Part shown: piece by piece, positions 7,669 through 13,960 of the stretch
Layout of the letters: each line of letters begins with the position of its first letter
Numbering within the stretch: the stretch's first letter is position 1
NCBI GenBank assembly: GCA_937958075.1
Contig: CALFFB010000119.1
Coordinates: 1 to 15,095, forward strand
DNA from: an uncultured Geobacteraceae bacterium
GTDB taxonomy: Bacteria > Desulfobacterota > Desulfuromonadia > Desulfuromonadales > Geopsychrobacteraceae
Direction: 5' to 3'
DNA: 15,095 nucleotides
Made by a program: the position numbers and the translations under genes
The notes under the pieces: model-generated
Databases searched by the model: none
Told to the model about the DNA's origin: nothing
Seen by the model: only the letters and a program-made list of their open reading frames with translations

Positions 7669-8244
7669 TCATTCGGCTGAAGTCGTAGAGTCATGAAGTT
7701 CGGTGTTTTGGTGAATGATCTGGCCACGGAAACGATAGATTTCCGTGGTCGGTAGTTGCCAGGCGTTTCTGTCCAGGCCCGCCTTGTTGCAGGTCTGTTC
7801 GAGAAAGGTGATGACGTCCCACTGTTGCTCCGTCGCCACCTGGGGCAGCAGGACGCCGCGATGAAACCCCTGCTCCAGGTAGATACCGTGTTCGCCGATG
7901 ACGATATCCTCCGGTCCGGATATTTTTTCCAGGGGCGACAAAACGGTTATTTCCAGTTGGATGTCAGCGATTTCAGAGGCCCTTAAGGGAGGAAACCTCG
8001 GGTCTTGCGTGGCCGCGGCAACAGCCATTTCAGCGACCTCCTGATACAGGGGCTTACGGGATTGAAAGTTGCCGATGCAACCGCGCAGTTGACCGTTCTT
8101 TTTGATGGTCACAAAACACCCGGCACGCTCATTCAGGGCCTGTTCTTCACGCGGCATCGGGGTACAGGGTTTATGGTTCGCCGCCTGGTTGACGGCCTGC
8201 CGGGCGATGTCAATCAGTATCTTTGCGAGGGCGTTGGTGAGCAT
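7669..8244 (-). CDS. AMMECR1-domain protein (AmmeMemoRadiSam system protein A)
   Basis: The 191-residue protein is an AMMECR1 domain. The hallmark LRGCIG is at 53-58, followed by the family's A-A-A-T-Q-D-P-R-F-P-P segment and I-E-I-T-V-L-S-P-type strand. AMMECR1 often occurs with a Memo-family protein and a radical SAM enzyme (the AmmeMemoRadiSam set, function unknown). Neither partner is in this window. The frame is open to 8334, but ATG 8244 is preferred: GGAG lies about nine bases upstream and the domain begins right after it. It is the first gene of a two-gene unit with the MetF-like gene seven bases downstream, under the promoter at 8306-8334. Confidence 0.9.
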   Translation of the reverse strand: MLTNALAKILIDIARQAVNQAANHKPCTPMPREEQALNERAGCFVTIKKNGQLRGCIGNFQSRKPLYQEVAEMAVAAATQDPRFPPLRASEIADIQLEITVLSPLEKISGPEDIVIGEHGIYLEQGFHRGVLLPQVATEQQWDVITFLEQTCNKAGLDRNAWQLPTTEIYRFRGQIIHQNTELHDSTTSAE

Positions 8245-8305
8245 GTGAAAACTCCGGCAGCAGGGCAGCTGGGGTAAAAAAGGATTTTTCTGAATCGCCT
8301 GCCCA

Positions 8306-8334
8306 TTTATAGTAGCAGCAGCGACAGGGCGCAA
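8306..8334 (-). promoter_or_regulatory. Promoter of the AMMECR1-metF-like unit
   Basis: Read on the minus strand, TTGCGC (8334-8329) and TATAAA (8311-8306) are separated by exactly 17 bases. Transcription would start near 8299, giving a 55-base leader to ATG 8244. The -10 box is strong and the -35 box keeps only TTG. Confidence 0.55.
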
Positions 8335-8365
8335 CCGTTTTCACTTTTTTTACCGGTGATTTTTC

Positions 8366-8857
8366 ATGAAGAGTGGTATGGACTGGCCATTGATGCAGGG
8401 TGAAAAGCTGTGCTGGCAGGGTCGTCCCGCGCCCCGTTGTTATGTCTTCAGGAAATTTCCACTGTTGTTGGCAGCTGCCCTGGCGGGAATTCTGGCGGCG
8501 GCAGTGCTCTGGTGGACGTCGCTGCCGTTGCGGACGCCCCTGGGGGGAGGATTGCTGGTTCTGGCGGGCACGGCAACAGTTCTTGGCCCCGGATGTATCG
8601 GTTACCGGCGCTGGCGCTGGGAGGGTGAATTTTATGCACTGACTGATCAGCGTCTGCTGATGCGCGTTCACGGGCAGAAACCACCAGCCGTCTATCTGCT
8701 GACCGAGCTGCAGGGTGTCTCTGTCCATCGCTACAGCGAACAGCTGGCGACGATTCATCTGGCCTTTCGCGGGCAAGGGCGGGTGACGCTGCAATGTCTG
8801 GAACAACCCCGGGCCTGTCTGGAGGTTCTGCGGCGACAGGGTTTTTCACAAACGTAA
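8366..8857 (+). CDS. Small membrane protein with a bacterial PH-like domain
   Basis: The 163-residue protein has a short hydrophilic start, two hydrophobic helices (about 31-51 and 59-79) and a C-terminal domain. That domain begins with EFYALTDQRLLMR (88-100), the signature at the start of bacterial PH domains (YdbS/YdbT and bPH_2-like proteins). The domain would face the cytoplasm. Such proteins are common and mostly of unknown role. The ATG has a GGTGA ribosome-like site about eight bases upstream; a second ATG four codons later is possible. It is divergent from the AMMECR1 unit. Its last 12 bases overlap the 3' end of the opposing methyltransferase gene. Confidence 0.75.
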   Translation: MKSGMDWPLMQGEKLCWQGRPAPRCYVFRKFPLLLAAALAGILAAAVLWWTSLPLRTPLGGGLLVLAGTATVLGPGCIGYRRWRWEGEFYALTDQRLLMRVHGQKPPAVYLLTELQGVSVHRYSEQLATIHLAFRGQGRVTLQCLEQPRACLEVLRRQGFSQT

Positions 8858-9448
8858 GAGAAGAGCCATCTGCGTCGAGCTGCCATGGCGGGGGTCGATC
8901 TCGCCAAGGGCGGAAAAACGCACCTTATAATTGTGCCGTCGGGCAATGCCCTTTGCCCAGCTTTCAAAACGGGCGCGCGGCCACTCAAACTGATGATCAC
9001 GGTGACGGCGTGCGCCTTCCGGCATGCCGTGGAGAACGTTATACTCGCTGTTCGGCGTGGTCATGACACAGATGGGCGGTCGATAGCCGGTGAATACCGT
9101 CTTTTCGAGGGATGACAGCCGGCCCGGAGGGATGTGCTCGATGACCTCCACCAGGGCGATGGCATCAAAGCCGGTACAATCCTCCGAAAATCGGGTTGCC
9201 GAGCCGCGAAACAGCGACAGGCGACCGGTACCGGTCTGGTGCCCCGCCAGGGCCAGGCGCGTGCGCGCCTGGTCAAGGGCCCGAGGAGACGGGTCGATAC
9301 CGACAATGCTGGTAAATCGGGGTTCCGCGGCGAAAAGCAGCATCAGTTCGCCCTGGCCGCAGCCGAGATCCAGGACAGTTCTCGCACCGCAGTCGCACAA
9401 TACTTCGACAACCTTCCGCAGGCGTTCGGCATGAAGCTCGGTCACCAT
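8846..9448 (-). CDS. Hen1-like RNA 3'-terminal ribose 2'-O-methyltransferase domain, stand-alone
   Basis: This is a 200-residue class I SAM-dependent methyltransferase with motif I VLDLGCGQGEL (25-35) and the acidic post-II residue in GIDPS (50-54). Several features are specific to the Hen1 family. EVIEH gives Glu101, Glu104 and His105, and His152 lies in RHRDHQFEW (148-156), matching the E-x-x-E-H plus distal His that bind the catalytic metal. TPNSEYN (131-137) and a C-terminal S-T-Q-M-A strand also match. Hen1 methylates the 2'-OH at RNA 3' ends. Bacterial Hen1 is usually about 460 residues with an N-terminal Pnkp-binding half, which is absent here. Upstream codons in frame hold no start before a stop. 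GGAAAGA lies about nine bases before the ATG. No Pnkp gene is adjacent. The fold is near certain and the Hen1 assignment likely; the substrate is unknown. Confidence 0.82.
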   Translation of the reverse strand: MVTELHAERLRKVVEVLCDCGARTVLDLGCGQGELMLLFAAEPRFTSIVGIDPSPRALDQARTRLALAGHQTGTGRLSLFRGSATRFSEDCTGFDAIALVEVIEHIPPGRLSSLEKTVFTGYRPPICVMTTPNSEYNVLHGMPEGARRHRDHQFEWPRARFESWAKGIARRHNYKVRFSALGEIDPRHGSSTQMALLLRL

Positions 9449-9656
9449 GGTCGTGTTCTTTCCAGTGTCCTTTTGCGGGCGCTGACATCGGACCTTGCAA
9501 AAGACCTTTTTCCCGAGGGCAGGGCACGAAAGTCAGTGCCTTAAAAGAGTTTCTCTGTTATGGTTGGTCTTTGTTAATAAAGCCACGTTCAGCAGATTCC
9601 AAAGGATGCGGATACTTTCCCTAAGGGCTGAACATTATCATGCTAAAGGCGGCACT
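9449..9656. other. Divergent intergenic region between the Hen1-like gene and pilT
   Basis: These 208 bases separate two divergently transcribed genes and should hold both promoters, but I find no convincing -35/-10 pair on either strand. A short inverted repeat, GGCAC (9523-9527) with GTGCC (9536-9540), lies near the middle. The pilT frame stays open through part of it, without any sign of conserved protein. Confidence 0.5.
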
Positions 9657-10736
9657 ATGGCAAAAATAGAAAAACTTTTCCAGATTCTACAGCAGCAGGG
9701 AGGGTCGGATCTGCACATGTCTCCGGGAAATCCGCCGTTGATTCGGGTTTCCGGACATCTCAAGCCGGCTATCAGCCAGGTTCTCAATCACGAGCAGTGC
9801 CGGGGGCTGATTTATGAAATCATGAATGAAGGTCAGCGCGGTGAATTTGAAGAGCGCCAGGATCTGGATTTTGCCTATGAGTCAACCCTGGTCAACGCGC
9901 GCTTCAGGGCCAATGTCTTTATGGGACGCCTGGGCCTGAGCGCCGTTTTCCGCATTATTCCGGCAGATATTCTGACGGTCGAGCAGTTGGGCCTGCCCCA
10001 GGCGGTCCTTGATTTTACTGAGTTCAAAAAGGGGCTGGTGCTGGTGACCGGGCCGACGGGAAGCGGCAAGTCAACAACCCTCGCGGCGATGATCGATCAT
10101 ATCAACCGTACGCGCAACGAGCATATCCTGACGGTAGAAGATCCCATCGAATTTGTCCACAAGGGGCAGAAGAGCCTGATCAACCAACGCGAGGTGGGGG
10201 TTCATACCTGTACCTTCGCCTCGGCTCTCAAGGCCGCTTTGCGGGAAGATCCCGACATTATCCTGGTCGGTGAAATGCGCGACCTGGAAACCATCGAACT
10301 GGCGATTACCGCGGCGGAGACCGGGCACCTGGTGTTCGGCACCCTGCATACCAGCAGTGCCGCCAAGACCGTGGACCGACTGGTGAACGTGTTTCCCACA
10401 ACCCAGCAGGAGCAGATCCGCACCATGCTGGCGGAGTCGTTACGCGGGGTTGTCGCCCAGCAGCTGTTGCGCACCGTTGACGGCAAACGCTGCGCCGCCC
10501 TGGAAATTCTCAAGGTCAACGCGGCGGCGGCCAACCTTATTCGTGAAGGGAAAACCTTCCAGATTCCATCAATTATCCAGACCGGCAGTCGGGAAGGGAT
10601 GCAGCTGATGGATCAGGCCCTGCAGAAACTGCTGGTCGCCAAGAAGGTCACCCTGGAGGAGGCCAGCCGCTTTGCCGTGAATAAAAACCAGTTTCAGACC
10701 CAAAACGAAGGCACAGGAGGCGGCAATGACCAATGA
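9657..10736 (+). CDS. pilT: Type IV pilus retraction ATPase PilT
   Basis: PilT is the hexameric cytoplasmic motor that depolymerises type IV pili for twitching and retraction. The 359-residue protein shows, in order, the N-terminal G-S-D-L-H-M-S segment, Walker A GPTGSGKST (132-140), the Asp box TVEDPIEF (159-166), Walker B within LREDPDIILVGEMRD (195-209), the His box HLVFGTLHT (224-232) and the C-terminal A-x-x-N-L-I-R-E-x-K segment (291-299) required for retraction in other PilT proteins. GMQLMDQAL (314-322) is also typical. The frame is open to 9495, but ATG 9657 is chosen because it matches known PilT starts and has AAGGCGG just upstream. The gene's end overlaps the next start by 11 bases. 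Other pilus genes are not in the window, which is common for pilT. Confidence 0.96.
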   Translation: MAKIEKLFQILQQQGGSDLHMSPGNPPLIRVSGHLKPAISQVLNHEQCRGLIYEIMNEGQRGEFEERQDLDFAYESTLVNARFRANVFMGRLGLSAVFRIIPADILTVEQLGLPQAVLDFTEFKKGLVLVTGPTGSGKSTTLAAMIDHINRTRNEHILTVEDPIEFVHKGQKSLINQREVGVHTCTFASALKAALREDPDIILVGEMRDLETIELAITAAETGHLVFGTLHTSSAAKTVDRLVNVFPTTQQEQIRTMLAESLRGVVAQQLLRTVDGKRCAALEILKVNAAAANLIREGKTFQIPSIIQTGSREGMQLMDQALQKLLVAKKVTLEEASRFAVNKNQFQTQNEGTGGGNDQ

Positions 10737-11187
10737 ACAGCGGGAACAGCGACTGACCGTCGATACCCGTCGTATCCGGGTGCTGATGGCCAACGGCTTC
10801 TGTGTCAGCGGTGATACCTTTGTGCAGTTGCAGGGATCCCACCTGTCCGGCGGGCAGCGGGTCGAGGACCTGCTCAATGGCGATGAGTCCTTTCTCCCCC
10901 TGCGCAATGAATTCGGCACCCAGCTGGTGAATCTGGAGCAGATTGTCTCGGTTTCCGTGGCGGCAGCGGAAGAGCTGGATCCGTTGCTGACCCTTGGCCG
11001 GAAGTACGCCGTGCGCGTTGAACCGACCGTAGGTGACGGCATCAATGTGTGCATTTACGTGAATCTCCCCGGCAGTGCCAGTCGCGTCAAGGATTTTCTC
11101 AATCAGAAAAAACGTTTTCTGTTGTTTATTGATGGTGACCAGGTGTTGTATATTGCCCGTGACAAAATCCTGCGGGTGATTGATTGA
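10726..11187 (+). CDS. Duplicated small-domain protein coupled to pilT (unknown function)
   Basis: The 153-residue protein starts inside the 3' end of pilT (11-base overlap, AGGAGG at 10714-10719), so translation is coupled. It has no signal peptide or membrane segment. It appears to be a tandem duplication. Residues 45-76 and 120-151 align without gaps over 32 positions with 9 identities, following the pattern R-V-x-D-x-L-N then F-L and, near the end, I-x-x-V. Each half is predicted to be mostly beta. From memory the R-x-x-D-x-L-N...F-x-x-L pattern resembles a domain of unknown function (DUF6812-like) found near chemotaxis and pilus genes, but I cannot verify this. Position suggests a role in pilus retraction or its control. 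Confidence 0.8.
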   Translation: MTNEQREQRLTVDTRRIRVLMANGFCVSGDTFVQLQGSHLSGGQRVEDLLNGDESFLPLRNEFGTQLVNLEQIVSVSVAAAEELDPLLTLGRKYAVRVEPTVGDGINVCIYVNLPGSASRVKDFLNQKKRFLLFIDGDQVLYIARDKILRVID

Positions 11188-11467
11188 GGCCCCACCAGTG
11201 TAAAGATTCGCGGGTGCAGGTAGCATACGGATCGTAGTAATGTAAAGTAAATCGACAATCCCTTCCTTTCCATCCCCTCGCGACAAGCCCGTCCGTTCTT
11301 CCGGATTTTCCCTGTTCGCTCATATTCTTGTTATCTTTCGCGGGTTCCCGTGTGAAAACTTTGTCCTGAGAAGGGCGCTGCTGTTCTTTCAGGGATTTTT
11401 TCCGGCCTTTGCTTTGGTCTGCAGGTATGCTTTTTGCTGCTTCAGAGGTTTTACGCGGAGGCAGGGC
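11188..11467. other. Intergenic region before the acyltransferase gene
   Basis: These 280 bases hold no convincing gene, terminator or promoter. TTGTTA (11328-11333) has no matching -10 box at proper spacing. I looked for the conserved core of a c-di-GMP (GEMM) riboswitch, which would be plausible in this lineage, and did not find it. The stretch from about 11250 to 11450 is pyrimidine-rich on the plus strand, and TGTAAAG occurs twice (11199-11205, 11241-11247). Confidence 0.4.
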
Positions 11468-12139
11468 ATGAAGTACTTTCACTACCGGAAGATTTCCCTG
11501 GGCGATAAACGCATGACCGATGTTTACCGGCTCCGGTACAAGGTGTACTGCCTTGAGTGCGGCTATGAAGATCCTTGCGATTATCAGAATCATATCGAGA
11601 TGGACGAGTACGATGCCCATTCCGTTCATATCGCGGCCAGTGAGATGACGACGGATCGCATTATCGGGACCGCCCGGATTATCCTGTCAACGGATCAGAA
11701 TTTCCCCATGCTGCGCTACTTCGATATTGATCAGAGCCATCTGGAGACCTTTGCCATAGAACGCGTCGGTGAAATATCGCGCCTGGCCATCAGCAAGGAT
11801 TATCGGCGCCGGGCCGCCGACAAGGTGATCTACCAGGGCAACAAGGTCATCGATCTGGATAATGAGCGCGATCGGCGCAATTGGCGTTTACGTTACGAAA
11901 ACGATCTGGTTGCGGGGCTGTATCACAGCCTTTACGCCGAAAGCATCAACCTCGGGCTGACCCATCTGTACGCCATTATGTCGGGGGGTCTTTTTACCCT
12001 GTTGCAGCGCTGGGGGCTGATCTGGCACCCCCTTGGCGATGCCCGGGATCACCACGGTCTGCGCCGTCCCTTTGTTGCCTCAATCGAAGAGAACCTGTTC
12101 TGGTTCGAATCCGAAGAGATGAAACTACTGCGCCTGTAG
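11468..12139 (+). CDS. PEP-CTERM/exosortase-associated acyltransferase (FeeM/GNAT-like)
   Basis: The 223-residue protein resembles the PEP-CTERM/exosortase system-associated acyltransferase family (TIGR03694), a GNAT-fold relative of acyl-homoserine-lactone and N-acyl amino acid synthases. Supporting segments are VYRLRYKVYCLECGYEDP (19-36), EMDEYDAHSVH (44-54), GEISRLAISKDYRRR (101-115) and the C-terminal L-L-Q-R-W-G-L-I-W-H-P-L-G followed by H-H-G-L-R-R-P. The early R-x-x-Y-x-V-Y and later E-x-S-R-L-A match the LuxI-like layout, in which an acyl donor (acyl-ACP or acyl-CoA) is used on an amino-group acceptor. The substrate is unknown. Start ATG 11468 has GGAGG six bases upstream; an ATG 18 codons earlier lacks one. 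No exosortase, PEP-CTERM substrate or glycosyltransferase gene is in view. Confidence 0.82.
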   Translation: MKYFHYRKISLGDKRMTDVYRLRYKVYCLECGYEDPCDYQNHIEMDEYDAHSVHIAASEMTTDRIIGTARIILSTDQNFPMLRYFDIDQSHLETFAIERVGEISRLAISKDYRRRAADKVIYQGNKVIDLDNERDRRNWRLRYENDLVAGLYHSLYAESINLGLTHLYAIMSGGLFTLLQRWGLIWHPLGDARDHHGLRRPFVASIEENLFWFESEEMKLLRL

Positions 12140-12191
12140 CCAGGTATTCTGCCTGTCTGCATTCAACATCCCTTTCACCACGTGCATTGGC

Positions 12192-12203
12192 CTGACCGGT
12201 CAG
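12192..12203. promoter_or_regulatory. Perfect 12-bp palindrome, possible operator
   Basis: CTGACCGGTCAG is a perfect palindrome about 140 bases upstream of the candidate promoter of the MidA-family gene and 50 bases after the acyltransferase stop. It could be a protein-binding site, but it is isolated and has no T tract to act as a terminator. Confidence 0.25.
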
Positions 12204-12328
12204 ATCTCCTGTCACCACCCTCAACCGTGGCTGGTGCGAAGTCCCCCTTGAAACAAAAAAATCTGATCCTCTGCTTGTTGAATCCTGTTTCCTTTTCTTT
12301 TTCCGTGAGGAGGTTTCCGGATTAGGGG

Positions 12329-12358
12329 TTGTCTTTCGGCTGGTGCACTGCCTATAAT
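12329..12358 (+). promoter_or_regulatory. Sigma-70 promoter of the MidA-family gene
   Basis: TTGTCT (12329-12334) and a perfect TATAAT (12353-12358) are separated by 18 bases. Transcription would start near 12365, about 25 bases before the ATG. It is the best-looking promoter in the window. Confidence 0.65.
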
Positions 12359-12389
12359 CTGCACCTTTAACGAGACGGGGATCACAGGT

Positions 12390-13565
12390 ATGGAAGAGGC
12401 CGCAGCCACAAAGCCGGAATTAGAAGACCTTCTGCGCCGGGAGATCGCGGCAAAAGGAGGGATTCCTTTTGCGCGCTTTATGGAGCAGGCCCTCTACCAT
12501 CCGCGTTACGGTTATTACACCTCGGAGCGGGTACGCATCGGCAAAAAGGGCGATTTCTTCACTTCATCCAGTGTCCATTACGCCTTCGGGCAACTGATCG
12601 CCAGACAGCTTGAACAGATGTGGCGGCTTCTTGGCGAGGGGGATTTTGTCATCGCCGAGCAGGGTGCGGGGGAGGGCCATCTGGCCCTGGATATCCTCGA
12701 CAGCCTGCAACGGGACTATCCGGAGTTTTATCGCCAGGTCCGTTACCGGATTGTCGAAATCAGCGAGGACAATATCCGGCGCCAGAAAAGCAACCTGAGC
12801 CGCCATACCGACTTGGGCCGGATCGGCTGGTGCGCCCTGAATGAATTGGGGGGGATGCGCGGCTGTTTTCTTTCCAATGAATTGCTGGACGCCTTTCCCG
12901 TGCATCTGGTCCAGCAGGTTGGCGGTCAGCTGCGTGAAGTCTATGTTGTCAATGGCGACGCGGGCTTTAGCGAAGAGCTGCGTAAGCCGTCAACACCCGC
13001 TCTGGCCGAGTATTTCCAGCGTCTTGGCATCACCCTGCTTGAGGGCAACCGCGCTGAAGTCAATCTGGCGGCCTGTCGCTGGCTGGATGATGTGGCCGCG
13101 GTGCTGGAGCGCGGGTTTGTCATGACCATCGACTACGGTTATCCGGCCGAAGAACTGTACGCCCCGGCCCGCCACGCCGGAACCCTGCTCTGTTACTTCC
13201 GGCATCAGACCAACGAAGATTTTTACTGCCGCCCCGGTTGTCAGGACATGACCGCGCACGTGGATTTCACCACCTTGCAGCATGAAGGCAGACGCCTGGG
13301 GCTTGAACCTGTCTACTACGGCCGCCAGTATCAGTTCCTCATGGGACTTGGTTTTTTTGAATTGCTTCTGCAGCTGCAGGAAGGTGAAACTGACCCGCGC
13401 CGGGCGCAGGCCCTGCGTATGAGCCTGAAACGACTGATCCTGCCCGAAGAGGGGATGGGTGAGAACTTCAAGGTATTGATCCAGAGCAAGGGGGTCGAGC
13501 CGTGTGAGCTGCTGTGCGCGCGGCGGATCAAGGATATCTCGACATTGCTGCCAGGGCTTGTCTGA
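12390..13565 (+). CDS. SAM-dependent methyltransferase of the MidA/NDUFAF7 family (COG1565)
   Basis: The 391-residue protein matches the MidA/NDUFAF7 family end to end. It has the N-terminal IPFARFMEQALYHPRYGYYT segment (25-44), a GDFFTSSSVHYAFGQLIA segment (54-71), the SAM-binding loop EQGAGEGHL (90-98), SNELLDAFP (162-170), IDYGYP (247-252), GTLLCYF (264-270) and DMTAHVDFTTL (286-296). In mitochondria NDUFAF7 methylates an arginine on the NDUFS2 subunit during complex I assembly. The bacterial target is not established, though complex I (NuoD) is a reasonable guess. GGGG at 12377-12380 serves as a ribosome site nine bases before the ATG, and a clear promoter lies just upstream. It is followed after 84 bases by the NfuA-like gene. 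Confidence 0.92.
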   Translation: MEEAAATKPELEDLLRREIAAKGGIPFARFMEQALYHPRYGYYTSERVRIGKKGDFFTSSSVHYAFGQLIARQLEQMWRLLGEGDFVIAEQGAGEGHLALDILDSLQRDYPEFYRQVRYRIVEISEDNIRRQKSNLSRHTDLGRIGWCALNELGGMRGCFLSNELLDAFPVHLVQQVGGQLREVYVVNGDAGFSEELRKPSTPALAEYFQRLGITLLEGNRAEVNLAACRWLDDVAAVLERGFVMTIDYGYPAEELYAPARHAGTLLCYFRHQTNEDFYCRPGCQDMTAHVDFTTLQHEGRRLGLEPVYYGRQYQFLMGLGFFELLLQLQEGETDPRRAQALRMSLKRLILPEEGMGENFKVLIQSKGVEPCELLCARRIKDISTLLPGLV

Positions 13566-13572
13566 TGCTTTC

Positions 13573-13602
13573 TTGCGTCAGCTGGTAGCTAAGGTTTATA
13601 CT
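13573..13602 (+). promoter_or_regulatory. Candidate promoter of the NfuA-like gene
   Basis: TTGCGT (13573-13578) and TATACT (13597-13602) are spaced by 18 bases. They place the transcript start about 40 bases before the ATG at 13650. The -10 box is good and the -35 box keeps only TTG. Confidence 0.4.
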
Positions 13603-13649
13603 GAGCCAAAGAACGACAAAACAATAACCCGGATGGAGGACATTGCAAA

Positions 13650-13874
13650 ATGAAACAACGTGTAACGGAAGTACTGGATCAGATTCGTCCCGCCCTGCAG
13701 GCCGATGGTGGTGATGTTGAGCTGGTGGATGTTTCTGATGAGGGCGTCGTCAGCGTCAAGCTCACCGGTGCCTGCGGCTCCTGCCCCATGTCGACAATGA
13801 CCCTGAAGATGGGTATCGAAAAGAATCTGATGGCGCAGATCCCGGAAGTCAAAGAGGTGGTTCAGGTTCGCTGA
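13650..13874 (+). CDS. NifU C-terminal-domain (Nfu-type) iron-sulfur carrier
   Basis: The 74-residue protein is a single Nfu domain. It has the typical start (V-L-D-x-I-R-P-A-L-Q-A-D-G-G-D-V-E), beta strands, and the CGSC pair Cys42/Cys45 that binds a [4Fe-4S] cluster at a dimer interface for delivery to target proteins. It lacks the NifU scaffold domain and the A-type domain of E. coli NfuA. Such single-domain forms are widespread in Deltaproteobacteria. GGAGG (13635-13639) lies ten bases before the ATG. It has its own candidate promoter and a terminator 30 bases after the stop, so it is probably monocistronic. A role in maturing the many Fe-S proteins of the cell, such as SdhB here, is plausible but not shown. 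Confidence 0.93.
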   Translation: MKQRVTEVLDQIRPALQADGGDVELVDVSDEGVVSVKLTGACGSCPMSTMTLKMGIEKNLMAQIPEVKEVVQVR

Positions 13875-13903
13875 GACCGGTTCTTTTTCATCAGATGCAA
13901 CAG

Positions 13904-13935
13904 ACAAAAGCCCGCCAGTGCGCGGGCTTTTGTTG
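13904..13935. terminator. Two-way terminator between the NfuA-like and DUF362 genes
   Basis: A perfect 12-bp stem pairs ACAAAAGCCCGC (13904-13915) with GCGGGCTTTTGT (13922-13933) around a six-base loop. The A and T runs in the outer stem give a T-rich tail on both strands, which suits the convergent genes on either side. Confidence 0.9.
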
Positions 13936-13960
13936 TATGGACGTGACTCAGTGGCCGCGA

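Noticed and set aside
8245..8334. 30-codon N-terminal extension of the AMMECR1 gene
   Set aside because: It would begin inside the -35 box of a good promoter, and ATG 8244 has a proper ribosome site just before the domain.
9522..9548. Sigma-54 promoter or terminator at the GGCAC/GTGCC repeat upstream of pilT
   Set aside because: The GG and GC elements are not ten bases apart as sigma-54 requires. The five-bp stem with an eight-base loop is too weak for a terminator.
9495..9656. 54-codon N-terminal extension of pilT
   Set aside because: The extension has no conserved pattern. PilT proteins start near M-A-K-I-E-K-L-F, and a ribosome site precedes ATG 9657.
11188..11467. c-di-GMP riboswitch before the acyltransferase gene
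   Set aside because: The region lacks the conserved GEMM core and has no hairpin followed by a T tract.
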